This document shows, one piece after another, positions 17,215 through 27,123 of a DNA stretch of 38,560 nucleotides (its first letter is position 1; each line of letters begins with the position of its first letter). The translations under genes and the position numbers were made by a program. The notes below the pieces were generated by a model. That model was not told where the DNA came from and did not search any database. It was given only the letters and a program-made list of their open reading frames with translations. Location: contig JAQWLZ010000006.1 in NCBI GenBank assembly GCA_029247025.1, positions 1-38,560 of the forward strand. The letters run 5' to 3'. The DNA is from Alphaproteobacteria bacterium. Lineage in GTDB: Bacteria > Pseudomonadota > Alphaproteobacteria > TMED109.

Positions 17215-18379
17215 TGATAATAAAAAAATTATTTCAGTTTTTGGTGTTACTGGATCAGTTGGACAATCAACATTGGAGATACTCAAATTAAATGTTCAAA
17301 ATTTTATTGTTGATACTCTTGTTTCTAATAATAATGTTCAAGGCCTTGTGCAGGCAGCAAAATTATTAAAACCTAGTTTAGTTATAATAAATAATAATGA
17401 AAAATTTATAGAACTCAAGAATGCTCTTAAAGATTATGATATTACTATAGCCTCCGGCACTGAAGCCATTATAGATGCATCAAAAAGGAACGTAGATATA
17501 TTGGTTGCTGGTATATCTGGTTTTGCAGGGTTAAATTCAACTATTAATGCAATTGGAAGTGCTAATATAATAGCATTAGCTAATAAAGAATCTATAGTTT
17601 GTGCAGGACCAATTTTATTAAACAAGGCTAAAAAAAGTAATAGTAAAATAATACCTGTTGATTCTGAGCACAATACATTATTTCAAATTTTAAAAGACAC
17701 GGATATTGATGATGTTTCAAAATTAATTATAACTGGTTCTGGAGGACCATTTAGAGGTTTTTCATTAAAACAACTTGAAAGGGTAACTCTAGAAGATGCA
17801 ATAAATCACCCTATATGGAATATGGGTAAGAAAATTAGCATAGATTCGGCAACTTTAATGAATAAGGGTTTGGAATTAATTGAAGCATCCTATTTATTTG
17901 AAATAGATCAAAATAAGATTGAAATTATTATTCATCCTGAATCTATGATTCATGGCATTGTAGAGTATAAAGATGGCACAATGAATGCTGGTATAAGTAT
18001 GCCAGATATGAAATATCCAATTTCATATGCATTAAATTTTCCAAATAAAGCTAATTTAAATTTTAAAAGGCTTAACCTAGCATTGGTTGGAAGTTTAAAT
18101 TTTGAAGAAGTTAATAAATCAGTATTTAAATCTATTGCTATTAGCAGATATGCTCTTAAAGAAGGACATACTTTTGTGATAAGTCTTAATGCAATAAATG
18201 AAATAGCCGTGGAATATTTTATAAAAAGAAATATAAAGTTTACATCTATCATTAATATATTAGAGGAAGCTATGAGTAAAATTATTGCTAATAAAATCTT
18301 CACTTTAGAGGACATAGTTATGACTGATAAAGAGGCTAGAAGTATTACGCGTCAAATTATTAATATTGGAAATTTTTAA
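17207..18379 (+). CDS. dxr: 1-deoxy-D-xylulose 5-phosphate reductoisomerase
   Basis: Dxr makes 2-C-methyl-D-erythritol 4-phosphate with NADPH, the committed step of the MEP isoprenoid route that ultimately feeds UppS. The NADPH site is ISVFGVTGSVGQSTLEIL. LANKESIVCAG is the hinge, and PVDSEHNTLFQ with SGGPFRGF forms the active site. SIDSATLMNKGLELIEA and IIHPESMIHGIVEY complete the metal and substrate site. ATG 17207 is chosen: it gives 390 residues and overlaps the cdsA stop by eight bases, while an in-frame TTG at 17192 would add five hydrophobic residues with no ribosome-binding site. The TAA overlaps the rseP start (TAATG). Confidence 0.97.
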   Translation: MSSDNKKIISVFGVTGSVGQSTLEILKLNVQNFIVDTLVSNNNVQGLVQAAKLLKPSLVIINNNEKFIELKNALKDYDITIASGTEAIIDASKRNVDILVAGISGFAGLNSTINAIGSANIIALANKESIVCAGPILLNKAKKSNSKIIPVDSEHNTLFQILKDTDIDDVSKLIITGSGGPFRGFSLKQLERVTLEDAINHPIWNMGKKISIDSATLMNKGLELIEASYLFEIDQNKIEIIIHPESMIHGIVEYKDGTMNAGISMPDMKYPISYALNFPNKANLNFKRLNLALVGSLNFEEVNKSVFKSIAISRYALKEGHTFVISLNAINEIAVEYFIKRNIKFTSIINILEEAMSKIIANKIFTLEDIVMTDKEARSITRQIINIGNF

Positions 18380-19476
18380 TGATTATTTTATGGTTTTTAA
18401 TTCTTCTTACAGTAATAGTATTTGTTCATGAAATGGGACACTATTTAATTGCTAGATTAAATGGGGTAAAAGTTGAGGTTTTTTCAATAGGCTTTGGAAA
18501 GGAACTGTTTGGCATAAATGATAAATATGGTACTAGGTGGAAGATTTGTCTTATACCTCTTGGTGGGTATGTAAAATTTTACGGTGATGCAAATTTGTCT
18601 AGTAATTTACCAGATGATAAGTTTAAATCTTTATCAGAAAAAGAAATAAATGAAACATTTCATATAAAGTCATTAAAACAGAAGGCTGCAATTGTCTTTG
18701 CGGGACCATTAGCCAACTTTATATTTGCTTTTTTAATATTTTTATTACTTTTTCTAATAAAAGGAGCGCCATCTGATATTAAATATTACCCTGTTATCAA
18801 TAATATTTTAGCAGACTCAGCAGCCTCTAAAGCTGGTTTTAAAATTGATGATAAAGTTATTATGATTAATGGAATACAAGTAGACAACTTTTTAGATATA
18901 AGAGACATTGTAATTTCTAATCCATCTAAAGAAATTAACTTTAAAATAATTAGAAATGGAAATATCTATGATATTATAGCTATACCTAATCCAGTAGAAT
19001 TAATAGACGAAAATGGAAACAAATATATTAATGGAAGAATGGGCTTTTCTGCAAAATATGAAACCATATATGAAAAGTTAACTCTAAAACAAGCCTTTAT
19101 TAAATCTTTATCTGATACGTATACATATACAATAAAAACTTTTCAGGGTATTACAGATATCGTTATAGGAGAAAGGAGTGCTTCAGAACTTGGTGGACCA
19201 ATAATGATAGCTACAGTGGCATCAAAAGCTGCAAATAGAGGTATAGAATCTTATTTATTTATAATGGCAATAATATCAATAAATCTTGGTTTGATAAATC
19301 TCTTTCCTATTCCTCTGTTGGATGGAGGACATTTATTATTATATGGTATACAAAGTGTTACTAAAAAAGTTATAAATGAAGCTTTTTTAAAATATTATTA
19401 TGGAATGGGTATGTTTATAATTTTTGCACTAATGATTTTAGTCAATTATAATGATTTAATAAAACAATTAAATTAG
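18379..19476 (+). CDS. rseP: Site-2 intramembrane metalloprotease RseP
   Basis: RseP cleaves transmembrane substrates within the bilayer: anti-sigma factors in many proteobacteria, and signal-peptide remnants. The 365 residues have the zinc motif HEMGH (17-21) in the first helix. A second helix follows (about 108-128, FAGPLANFIFAFLIF, the GxxxN/P element). A single PDZ domain lies at about 150-205 (ADSAASKAGFKIDDKVIMIN). The third zinc ligand is in NLFPIPLLDGGHLL near 310. E. coli RseP has two PDZ domains and about 450 residues, so the one-PDZ form seen here is the shorter variant. It is coupled to dxr upstream; bamA begins 36 bases downstream. Confidence 0.95.
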   Translation: MIILWFLILLTVIVFVHEMGHYLIARLNGVKVEVFSIGFGKELFGINDKYGTRWKICLIPLGGYVKFYGDANLSSNLPDDKFKSLSEKEINETFHIKSLKQKAAIVFAGPLANFIFAFLIFLLLFLIKGAPSDIKYYPVINNILADSAASKAGFKIDDKVIMINGIQVDNFLDIRDIVISNPSKEINFKIIRNGNIYDIIAIPNPVELIDENGNKYINGRMGFSAKYETIYEKLTLKQAFIKSLSDTYTYTIKTFQGITDIVIGERSASELGGPIMIATVASKAANRGIESYLFIMAIISINLGLINLFPIPLLDGGHLLLYGIQSVTKKVINEAFLKYYYGMGMFIIFALMILVNYNDLIKQLN

Positions 19477-19512
19477 TATATAATAATTATAATATTATCA
19501 GAAAGCATTTAA

Positions 19513-21789
19513 ATGAAGTTATTTAATAAATTTAAAATTTTATCATTGTTATTTTGTATTTTAATGTTTTCTATAAATTTTGTTTATGCACAAAACTCAA
19601 ATGATATAATTTCTAATATAAAAATTGAGGGTAATCAAAGAGTAGAATTAGAAACAATATATTCTTATCTTAATGTATCAAAAGGAGAAAATTTTGATAT
19701 AGATAAATTAAATAACTCCCTTAAGAATTTATATTCTACTGGTTTTTTTTCAGACGTAAATATTTTGAGAGATAATTCTACTATAATCATTAAGGTGGTT
19801 GAAAATCCAATAATTAATAAAGTTGTATTTGAAGGTAACAATGAAATAGAGGATGACGTCTTAGCTTCAGAAGTTAGTGTTAAATCAAGAAACCTATTTA
19901 CTAGAACTAAAATACAAGAAGATGTTCAAAGAATATTATCTTTATATAGAAATGAAGGAAGCCTATCAACTAAAGTAAAGCCTAATATTATCAGTTTAGA
20001 CCAAAATAGAGTTGATATAGTTTTTGAAATAAATGAAGGTGAAAATACTATAATAAATTCTATAACATTTAATGGTAATAAAAATTTTTCAGATAGAAAG
20101 CTAAGAGATACAATTATTACAAGGCAAACTAGGTGGTATTCAATATTAAGTTCTAGTGATAAATATGATCCTCAGCAAATACAGGTGGATGAAAATTTAT
20201 TAAGAAAATTTTATAAGGATAATGGATATGCAGATGTATCAATAGAAGCAGCTGTTGCTCAATTAGATAGAGAAAAAGATGGTTTTAATATTATTTATAC
20301 AATTGATGAAGGAAAAAAATACGTATATGGAGATATAGAAATTTCAAGTAATATTTCAGAAATTGATATTGATATAATTAAAATTGGATTAAAAATTGAG
20401 GAGGGTGATGTCTATAGTGCAGGTAAGATAGAAAATACAATTAAAATTATAAATAAATTAGTAATTGAACAAGGTTTCCCATTTACAGAGACATTTCCAG
20501 AAGTTGATAGAGTAGAAAATACTAATAATTTATCCGTTTTATTTAGAATAAATCAAGCAGATAAAAAATATATAGACAGAATAATTATAAGGGGTAATGA
20601 GAGAACATTAGATAGGGTTATAAGACGGAATATAAGATTAGCCGAAGGAGATGCATATGTTGCAAGTTTATTGGCCAGATCAAAAACATTAATTACAAAT
20701 TTAGGCTTTTTTTCTAAAGTAGATTTAACTGAAAATACAACTGCTAAACAGGGTGCTTCTGATATTATTGTTGATGTACAGGAAACTTCTACAGGAGAAT
20801 TAAGCTTCGGAGGAGGATTTTCTAGTCAGGTTGGAGGGTTATTGAATTTAGGAATCTCAGAAAGAAACTTTATGGGTAAAGGTCAAAGGATTTCATTGGT
20901 ATCGAAATTTTCTGAGAGAGAAGCTGATTATACTTTTAGTTTCTCTGAACCATATTTTATGAATAGAGATTTATATGCAAGTACTAATTTATACAATAAC
21001 AAAATTGATTATAAAGAAAGTAGTTATGAGCTCGAGAGACAAGGTTTTAATTTATCAGGTAATTTTACGTTAGATGAATTTATTAGACAAGGTCTTAGAT
21101 ACAGTCTTGAAGCTAGAGAACTAACTCCTAGAACAGGAGCTTCTGCATCTATTATGTCTGAAAAAGGAGAAACAGTTTTATCTGAATTAAGTACCTCTAT
21201 AGATATTGATACTACAGACAATAGAAATTTGCCAACAGAAGGGTACTCACTAGCTTTAGCATCATCATTTGCAGGGTTAGGGGGTGACAAGGAATTCTTA
21301 AGAATTAATAATAATGCAGATTATTACAAATCCTTTAACGATGCGTCTATAATATTGAATGTAGGATACAATGCTGGAGTAATTATTGGTCTAGATCAAG
21401 ATATATTAATTTCAGATAGATATTTTTTAGGTGGAAATAGTTTTAGAGGGTTTGATCAATCTGGTCTTGGCCCTAGAGATTCAAATAGTTCTGATTCATT
21501 AGGCGGTAACTTATTTTATACAGGATCTATAAAAGCAAGTTTTGGAATAGGCTTGCCTCCTGAATTGGGTGTTAAAGGAAATTGGTTTGCTACTGCAGGG
21601 TCATTAACTGGAATAGATAAAACTACTGTGTCTTATAAAGATGATCCATCAATTAGATTATCTACTGGTGTAGGAATATCTTGGAATTCTCCATTTGGTC
21701 CAATAAGCGTTATATTTTCTGAAGCAATTCTTAAGGAAGATTATGACATAACTGAATCAGTATCTTTTGGCATTGGTCAAAAATTTTAA
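19513..21789 (+). CDS. bamA: Outer membrane protein assembly factor BamA
   Basis: BamA is the Omp85-family core of the complex that inserts beta-barrel proteins in the outer membrane. A signal peptide (about 1-26, cleavage after VYA) is followed by five POTRA repeats. The first opens with NIKIEGNQRVELETI, and later ones contain ITFNGNKNFSDRKLR and IIIRGNERTLDRVIRR. A C-terminal 16-strand barrel occupies about 410-758. FLGGNSFRGFDQSGLGPRD near 640 contains the RGF lid motif, and the chain ends in the aromatic residue F (SFGIGQKF), the usual outer-membrane insertion signal. Length 758 is normal. The 36-base gap upstream has TATAAT hexamers at 19479 and 19488 but no recognisable -35. Confidence 0.97.
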   Translation: MKLFNKFKILSLLFCILMFSINFVYAQNSNDIISNIKIEGNQRVELETIYSYLNVSKGENFDIDKLNNSLKNLYSTGFFSDVNILRDNSTIIIKVVENPIINKVVFEGNNEIEDDVLASEVSVKSRNLFTRTKIQEDVQRILSLYRNEGSLSTKVKPNIISLDQNRVDIVFEINEGENTIINSITFNGNKNFSDRKLRDTIITRQTRWYSILSSSDKYDPQQIQVDENLLRKFYKDNGYADVSIEAAVAQLDREKDGFNIIYTIDEGKKYVYGDIEISSNISEIDIDIIKIGLKIEEGDVYSAGKIENTIKIINKLVIEQGFPFTETFPEVDRVENTNNLSVLFRINQADKKYIDRIIIRGNERTLDRVIRRNIRLAEGDAYVASLLARSKTLITNLGFFSKVDLTENTTAKQGASDIIVDVQETSTGELSFGGGFSSQVGGLLNLGISERNFMGKGQRISLVSKFSEREADYTFSFSEPYFMNRDLYASTNLYNNKIDYKESSYELERQGFNLSGNFTLDEFIRQGLRYSLEARELTPRTGASASIMSEKGETVLSELSTSIDIDTTDNRNLPTEGYSLALASSFAGLGGDKEFLRINNNADYYKSFNDASIILNVGYNAGVIIGLDQDILISDRYFLGGNSFRGFDQSGLGPRDSNSSDSLGGNLFYTGSIKASFGIGLPPELGVKGNWFATAGSLTGIDKTTVSYKDDPSIRLSTGVGISWNSPFGPISVIFSEAILKEDYDITESVSFGIGQKF

Positions 21790-21812
21790 TTTAATAATGA
21801 TAGGAAAAAATA

Positions 21813-22418
21813 ATGATAATTTTTAGAGTAAATACATACTTAAATATTTTAAAGGTGTTTTTGGTTTCAATATTTTGTATAAATATTTCATTAGCGCAAG
21901 AAGAAAACTTAGATGAAAATAATAGCGATTTATCTAATCAAACATTTCCAATAGCAGTTGTTGATATGCAAAGAATAGTTGGACAATCTTTGGCGGCTGT
22001 TAAAGTTAGAGCATATATAGAGAATAAAAAAGAAGAGTTTGGTACAGAACTTAAGAATGAAGAGCAAGAATTAAAGGCCATACAAGAAGATTTAGCTAGT
22101 CAAAGATCTATTATGCCACCAGATGAATTTGCAGAACTAGAAGCCAGCTTTAGAAAGAGAGTAGAGGCTTTACAGCAAATGGTAGCAGAGCGGAATCAAT
22201 TACTTGAAGAAATGCTATCTAAAAGTGTTCAAATAATTCAACTTGAGGCTATTAAGATTATTACTGAAATAGGAAAGGAAAAGGGGTTAGCTCTTACTTT
22301 AGATACATCTACAGTAGTTATTGCAGCAAATTCTATTAATATTTCTAGTTCTGTAATTGAGTTATTGAATATTAATTTACCTGAAGTAGATATGGATGCT
22401 ATAATTAGTAAAGAGTAA
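21813..22418 (+). CDS. OmpH/Skp family periplasmic chaperone
   Basis: Skp-like proteins hold unfolded outer-membrane proteins in the periplasm on their way to BamA. The 201-residue product has a signal peptide (about 1-28, cleavage after LAQ or ALAQ-like ISLA). A short beta segment FPIAVVDMQRIVGQS, typical of OmpH, follows. Then comes a long charged helix pair (about 65-150, rich in E, K, Q), the coiled-coil tentacle. The C-terminal strand region is LALTLDTSTVVIAANSINIS. Its place between bamA and lpxD is the classic location. Skp or ompH are both used as names; the sequence identity to E. coli Skp is low, so no symbol is given. Confidence 0.88.
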   Translation: MIIFRVNTYLNILKVFLVSIFCINISLAQEENLDENNSDLSNQTFPIAVVDMQRIVGQSLAAVKVRAYIENKKEEFGTELKNEEQELKAIQEDLASQRSIMPPDEFAELEASFRKRVEALQQMVAERNQLLEEMLSKSVQIIQLEAIKIITEIGKEKGLALTLDTSTVVIAANSINISSSVIELLNINLPEVDMDAIISKE

Positions 22419-22428
22419 ATAATAATTA

Positions 22429-23466
22429 TTGAATAGTAATAGAATGGTTAATGAAATTTTTCATAGTGTATCAGGTCCTTTTTCTATAGTTGAAATTGCC
22501 AAATTAATTAATGCAAAAATCTATAATTTAAATAATAAAAATTTATCTATATCTGGTGCATCTGATGTTGATAATGCTATTCCTGGTGAAATTACATTTA
22601 TAACTTTTAATAATACTATTGGAAAGCTTAAAAATTCTCTTGCATCAGCATGCATTGTAAATGAATATGATGAAAATAGTATTCCTAAAAATATGGTTTG
22701 TCTAGAAGTTAGTAATGCTCATATCGCATATGCTAAAGTTGCTCAACAATTTTATCCTAAAGATAAATTTATACCAAAAATAAGTAAGCTATCAAACTTG
22801 CCTGACAATTATAAGAAGTCAACCACTATCAGAGTTGATGATTTTGTTGTAATTGAAGAAAATGTTATATTAGAAAATAATGTCTCTATTGGTGCAGGAT
22901 GTTTTATAGGAAAAGGCGTTAAAATTGGAGCTAATTCAAGTATAGGAAAAAATGTAACTATTGAGTGTGCTGAAATAGGAAGAAATGTATTAATTTATTC
23001 AGGTGTAAGAATAGGACAAAGTGGTTTTGGTTTTGCTCCTAGTTCTGAAGGACATATTAAAATTCCACAAGTTGGAAATGTAGTAATAGGAAACAATGTT
23101 GAAATTGGCTCTAATAGTTGTATAGATAGAGGAAGTAATGGTTCAACAATTATTGGTGATGGAACTTATATTGATAACTTGGTCCATATAGCTCATAATG
23201 TGAATATAGGAAAATTCTGCGCTATTGCAGGACAAGTAGGTATAGCTGGAAGCGCTATAATTGAAGATTATTGTATGTTTGGAGGACAAGTTGGTATAGG
23301 AGGGCATATAACTGTTGGTAAAGCTAGCCAAGCAGGAGGGCAAGCAGGCATAACAAAAAGTTTAAAAGCAGGCTCTAAAGTAAGTGGAACGCCAGCTATA
23401 CCATTAATACAATATCATAGACAAGCATTAAAACTAAAAAAAATAGTCAAGGGTAAAGGTAGTTAA
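22429..23466 (+). CDS. lpxD: UDP-3-O-(3-hydroxyacyl)glucosamine N-acyltransferase
   Basis: LpxD adds the second 3-hydroxyacyl chain, from acyl-ACP, in lipid A synthesis. An N-terminal uridine-binding domain (about 15-110, with [16 protein letters not shown]) is followed by a left-handed beta-helix of hexapeptide repeats (about 130-320). [25 protein letters not shown] marks the substrate loop, and [11 protein letters not shown] carries the catalytic histidine (near residue 253 or 256). A C-terminal helix closes the trimer. The start may be TTG 22429 or ATG 22444, the latter giving MVNEIFHSV; neither has a strong ribosome-binding site. Length about 340-345 is normal. Confidence 0.95.
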   Translation: MNSNRMVNEIFHSVSGPFSIVEIAKLINAKIYNLNNKNLSISGASDVDNAIPGEITFITFNNTIGKLKNSLASACIVNEYDENSIPKNMVCLEVSNAHIAYAKVAQQFYPKDKFIPKISKLSNLPDNYKKSTTIRVDDFVVIEENVILENNVSIGAGCFIGKGVKIGANSSIGKNVTIECAEIGRNVLIYSGVRIGQSGFGFAPSSEGHIKIPQVGNVVIGNNVEIGSNSCIDRGSNGSTIIGDGTYIDNLVHIAHNVNIGKFCAIAGQVGIAGSAIIEDYCMFGGQVGIGGHITVGKASQAGGQAGITKSLKAGSKVSGTPAIPLIQYHRQALKLKKIVKGKGS

Positions 23467-23468
23467 AT

Positions 23469-23936
23469 ATGAACGAAGATATTAGTAAAAAAACGGTAAA
23501 ACTAGTAAATATAGAAAAGATTATTAATATGATTCCGCATAGGTATCCTATGCTTTTAATTGATAAAGTAGAAGATTTAATTTTAGGACAATCTGCTGTT
23601 GGTATTAAAAATGTTACCGCTAACGAAAATTTTTTTACAGGTCATTTTCCATCTAAAATGGTTATGCCCGGAGTACTTATGATAGAAAGTATGGCTCAGA
23701 CATGTGCAGTATTAGTTATTGAAACCCTTGGAAAAAATGCTGAAGGAAGTCTAGTTTATTTTATGTCCGTTGATGGTGCTAAATTTCGTAAACCTGTTAC
23801 ACCTGGAGATCAAATAAAATTTAATGTAGATAAAATCAAGAATAGAGGAAAAGTATGGAAATTTCAGTGTAAGGGTTACGTTGAAAATGAACTTGTTTCT
23901 GAAGCAATTATATCTGCCATGATTATGGCTGAATAA
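23469..23936 (+). CDS. fabZ: 3-hydroxyacyl-[acyl-carrier-protein] dehydratase FabZ
   Basis: FabZ dehydrates 3-hydroxyacyl-ACP in type II fatty acid synthesis. It competes with LpxA and LpxD for the same 3-hydroxyacyl-ACP pool, which explains its conserved position between them. The hot-dog fold protein has 155 residues with MIPHRYPMLLIDKV near 21-34 and the catalytic stretch HFPSKMVMPGVLMIESMAQT containing H59 and E73. FRKPVTPGDQIKF near 104 is also typical. ATG at 23469 lies two bases after the lpxD stop, and lpxA starts one base after the fabZ TAA. Confidence 0.97.
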   Translation: MNEDISKKTVKLVNIEKIINMIPHRYPMLLIDKVEDLILGQSAVGIKNVTANENFFTGHFPSKMVMPGVLMIESMAQTCAVLVIETLGKNAEGSLVYFMSVDGAKFRKPVTPGDQIKFNVDKIKNRGKVWKFQCKGYVENELVSEAIISAMIMAE

Positions 23937-23937
23937 A

Positions 23938-24744
23938 ATGATTGATAATATACATAGCACATCGATTATAGATAGTAAGGCAGATATAGATAATTCTGTA
24001 ATTATTGGACCTTATTGCATTATTGGCCCTAACGTAAAAATTAAAAAAAATACTATTTTAAAATCTAATGTAATAGTAAATGGTCATACTGAAATTGGAT
24101 CGGATTGTACTTTATATCCATTTTCTGTACTTGGAAACCCACCGCAAGATTTAAAATTTAAAGGAGAGGTTTCTAAACTTGTTATAGGAAATAATAATGT
24201 TATCCGTGAACATGTAACAATGAATCCAGGTACTGAAGGAGGAGGCTTTTTAACTAAAATTGGAAATAATTGTTTAATAATGGTTGGTGCACATGTGGCT
24301 CATGATTGTTTATTGGGAAACAATATAATCTTAGCAAATAATGCATCTTTAGCGGGACATGTTCAAGTTGATGATTTTGCAATATTAGGTGGATTAAGTG
24401 GAGTGCATCAGTTTGTTAGAATAGGTTCTCATGCTATGGTAGGAGGTTTATCAGCTTTAGAAAGTGATGTTATTCCTTATGGCTCAGTAATGGGTAATAG
24501 AGCATATTTATCCGGATTAAATATAATAGGTTTAAAAAGAAGAGGTTTTAATAGGGAAGTAATTCATGATTTAAGAAAAGCTTACAGGTTATTATTTGCT
24601 CCAGAGGGAACTATACAGGAGAGAATTAAAGATGTTTCTGATGAATTTCAAAATAATGAACCTGTTATGGATATAATTAAATTTATAGAGGGAAGTGCAA
24701 GTCGTGCTATTTGCCAGCCAAAAAATGGAAATAAAAACACCTAA
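23938..24744 (+). CDS. lpxA: Acyl-[ACP]--UDP-N-acetylglucosamine O-acyltransferase
   Basis: LpxA performs the first step of lipid A synthesis, moving a 3-hydroxyacyl chain from ACP to the 3-OH of UDP-GlcNAc. The 268-residue protein is a left-handed beta-helix from about residue 8 to 185 (repeats such as SVIIGPYCIIGPNVKI). The catalytic base is H122 in VGAHVAHDCLLGN. NPPQDLKFKGE and NVIREHVTMNPGTEGGGFLT are family blocks. A helical C-terminal domain follows (GLNIIGLKRRGFNREVIHDL). The final 20 bases overlap the lpxI gene. Confidence 0.97.
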   Translation: MIDNIHSTSIIDSKADIDNSVIIGPYCIIGPNVKIKKNTILKSNVIVNGHTEIGSDCTLYPFSVLGNPPQDLKFKGEVSKLVIGNNNVIREHVTMNPGTEGGGFLTKIGNNCLIMVGAHVAHDCLLGNNIILANNASLAGHVQVDDFAILGGLSGVHQFVRIGSHAMVGGLSALESDVIPYGSVMGNRAYLSGLNIIGLKRRGFNREVIHDLRKAYRLLFAPEGTIQERIKDVSDEFQNNEPVMDIIKFIEGSASRAICQPKNGNKNT

Positions 24745-25543
24745 ATTAGCAATAATAGCCGGTAATGGAAATATACCTTTTTATTTATTAGAAGAGTGTG
24801 AAAGACAAGGCAAAGATTATTGTCTAATAATTATAGAAGGCCATGGACAGGAATTAGCTAATAAATATAAAGTAGATTTTACGGTATCCTTATCAAAAAT
24901 GGGAAAAGCAATTAAATTTGTTAAAGATCTTGAAATAAGAGATATATTGATGGTTGGAGGTATTAATAGACCATCAATAAAAAATATTATTCCTGATTTA
25001 TGGACAGCAAAGTTTCTTGCAAAGATAAGTACAAATATTAGCGGTGACAATAGTATATTATCTAGTCTAACTAAATCTTTAGAGAATGAAGGTTTTAAAA
25101 TTTTAGCGCCAGAAAATATTATACCCTCTCTATTATGTCCAACTGGTATTTTAGGAAACCATAAACCTAATACAGAAAATAAAAAAGATATCTTTGATGG
25201 TTTTAAAATTGCTAAAACATTAGGTTTAAATGATATTGGTCAGTCTTTAGTTATTGAAAATGGTCTTGTTTTGGCTGTAGAGGCGGCTGAGGGAACTGAT
25301 AGTATGATTATTAGGGCTGCATCACTAAAAAAAGAAGAAAAGGGTGGTGTTTTAATTAAAATTATTAAACCTCAACAGGATAAAAGGATAGATAGACCAG
25401 TAATAGGTATAAATACACTAAAAGCTATTAAAGATGCTGGCTTTGAAGGAGTAGCTATTGAGAGTAATGAGATTTTAATTATTAATTTTAATGAAGTAAT
25501 ATCTTATGCAAATGATGAAGGCTTATTTATTGAAGGAATATAA
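24725..25543 (+). CDS. lpxI: UDP-2,3-diacylglucosamine pyrophosphatase LpxI
   Basis: LpxI hydrolyses UDP-2,3-diacylglucosamine to lipid X and UMP by attack on the alpha phosphate. It is the alphaproteobacterial replacement for E. coli LpxH, which is unrelated. Family segments include KLAIIAGNGNIPFYLLEEC at the start, VGGINRP near 80, and the C-terminal domain (DUF1009) with AVEAAEGTDSMIIRAA, KIIKPQQDKRIDRPVIG and GFEGVAIESNEILI. ATG 24725 gives 272 residues beginning right before the Rossmann-like N-terminal fold. The reading frame is open further upstream to an ATG at 24695, which would add ten unlikely residues. It overlaps lpxA by 20 bases and extends into the start of lpxB. Confidence 0.93.
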   Translation: MEIKTPKLAIIAGNGNIPFYLLEECERQGKDYCLIIIEGHGQELANKYKVDFTVSLSKMGKAIKFVKDLEIRDILMVGGINRPSIKNIIPDLWTAKFLAKISTNISGDNSILSSLTKSLENEGFKILAPENIIPSLLCPTGILGNHKPNTENKKDIFDGFKIAKTLGLNDIGQSLVIENGLVLAVEAAEGTDSMIIRAASLKKEEKGGVLIKIIKPQQDKRIDRPVIGINTLKAIKDAGFEGVAIESNEILIINFNEVISYANDEGLFIEGI

Positions 25544-26690
25544 AAATAAAAAATTAAAAATTTTTATGATAGCCGGAGAATTATCAGGAGATAATCTAGG
25601 AGAAGGTCTATTGTATGAGTTAAAAAAATTAACTAGCAATAATATTGAAATATATGGTGTAGGTGGTGAAAAAATGATTTCACAGGGATTAAAGCCAATT
25701 TTTGATATAAAACATTTGGCTATAATGGGTATTCTCGAAGTTATTACAAAGATTCCTAAAATTTTTAAATTACTTAAGTTGGCTAAAAGAAAAATTATAG
25801 AAATAAGGCCAGATATTGTGATAACTATTGATGCTCCGGGATTTAATTTCAGATTACAAAAAAGTATAAAAAATTTAAATTTAAAAAGGATACACTATGT
25901 TGCACCATCAGTATGGGCCTGGAAAAGCTATAGAGCAAAAAAAATTTCTAAAATTTTAGACCATTTGTTGGTACTATACCCATTTGAAAAAGAGTATTTT
26001 ACAGTTCACGGTTTAAAAACAACTTTTACTGGTCATCCAATAGCTTTTGATAACAAATATACATCTAATGATTATTATTTTGAAAGTTCTTTAAAAAGTA
26101 AATCTATATTAAAAATTGGAATTTTGCCAGGAAGTAGAACAAGTGAAATTGAAAAATTATTACCTGTTCTTATAAAGACTGCATCTTTAATTAATAAGAA
26201 TTATGACAAAGTTAGATTTTATGTTGTTACTACTAAAAGTTATAAAAATAATATATCTAAACATTTTAGTGATGCATCACTAGACTATTATGTAACTGAC
26301 GATCAAAAAGAAAAATATAATATATTTTCTAATATTGATTTTGTGTTATGTGCTTCTGGTACAGTTACTATTGAATTAGCGAGATCATTAACTCCTATGT
26401 TAGTTTTATATAAGTTAAATTATATTACATGGTATATAGTAAAAAACTTAGCTAAAGTTAAAACAGCTACAATTTTAAATATAATTTTAAATGAAAATTT
26501 TATCCCAGAATTATTTCAAAAAGATGTACAAGAGGATAAAATTTATAAAATAACAAAGAGTTTTATTGATAACAATAAAATTAGGAATAAGCAAATTACA
26601 AAATTAAATGATAGTGTAAATATGTTGAAAAATATGAATGCTAAACCAAACTATATTGCAGCAACGGAAATATTAAGATATTTCAAATAA
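25530..26690 (+). CDS. lpxB: Lipid-A-disaccharide synthase
   Basis: LpxB (GT19 glycosyltransferase) joins lipid X and UDP-diacylglucosamine into the lipid A disaccharide. Motifs are KIFMIAGELSGDNLGE at the start, GVGGEKMISQGL near 42, HYVAPSVWAWKSYRAKKI near 130, TFTGHPIAFD near 170, ILPGSRTSEIEKLLPV near 200 and CASGTVTIELA near 275. The start is uncertain. TTG 25530 has GAAGG at 25517-25521 and gives a conventional short lead into the first strand; ATGs at 25506, 25512 and 25515 extend the protein by 5-8 residues. All overlap lpxI. It ends the lipid A block; a 31-base gap separates it from gloA. Confidence 0.94.
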   Translation: MKEYKNKKLKIFMIAGELSGDNLGEGLLYELKKLTSNNIEIYGVGGEKMISQGLKPIFDIKHLAIMGILEVITKIPKIFKLLKLAKRKIIEIRPDIVITIDAPGFNFRLQKSIKNLNLKRIHYVAPSVWAWKSYRAKKISKILDHLLVLYPFEKEYFTVHGLKTTFTGHPIAFDNKYTSNDYYFESSLKSKSILKIGILPGSRTSEIEKLLPVLIKTASLINKNYDKVRFYVVTTKSYKNNISKHFSDASLDYYVTDDQKEKYNIFSNIDFVLCASGTVTIELARSLTPMLVLYKLNYITWYIVKNLAKVKTATILNIILNENFIPELFQKDVQEDKIYKITKSFIDNNKIRNKQITKLNDSVNMLKNMNAKPNYIAATEILRYFK

Positions 26691-26721
26691 TAATTTAATT
26701 ATTAATTATAAAGGATTTAAT

Positions 26722-27120
26722 ATGTCATCAACTGATTTTAAATTACTTCATACTATGATGAGGGTCATGGATTTGGATAAATCTATAAATTTTTATACAA
26801 AGTTTTTTAATATGAATTTATTAAGAAAAGCTGATTATCCAGGAGGTAAGTTTACACTAGCTTTTCTAGGTTATGGATCTGAAGAAAATAATACTGTTTT
26901 AGAACTTACCCATAATTGGGAACAAAAAGATGATTATGATAAAGGTAATGCTTGGGGACATATAGCTATAGGAGTAAAAGATATATATAATTTATGTTTA
27001 TCACTTGAATCTGAAGGGGTAGAAATAATTAGAAAGCCTGGTCCAATGAAACACGGAAAAACTATTATTGCTTTTATTAAAGACCCAGATAATTATAGCA
27101 TTGAACTAATTCAAAAATAA
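26722..27120 (+). CDS. gloA: Lactoylglutathione lyase (glyoxalase I)
   Basis: GloA converts the hemithioacetal of methylglyoxal and glutathione into S-lactoylglutathione, detoxifying methylglyoxal. The 132-residue VOC protein keeps all four expected metal ligands: H10 (LLHTMMRV), E61 (TVLELTHNW), H80 (WGHIAIGV) and E128 (YSIELIQ). MMRVMDLDKSINFYTKFFNM and FIKDPDNYSIELI are hallmark glyoxalase I segments. Its length equals that of the short, Ni/Co-type E. coli enzyme. AAGGA lies upstream of the ATG. The stop codon faces the gltA stop with three bases between them, leaving no room for a conventional terminator. Confidence 0.93.
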   Translation: MSSTDFKLLHTMMRVMDLDKSINFYTKFFNMNLLRKADYPGGKFTLAFLGYGSEENNTVLELTHNWEQKDDYDKGNAWGHIAIGVKDIYNLCLSLESEGVEIIRKPGPMKHGKTIIAFIKDPDNYSIELIQK

Positions 27121-27123
27121 TTA

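Noticed and set aside
25506-25529. Upstream ATG starts for lpxB
   Set aside because: ATGs at 25506, 25512 and 25515 are in frame but lack a Shine-Dalgarno. They are kept as alternatives, not as the preferred start.
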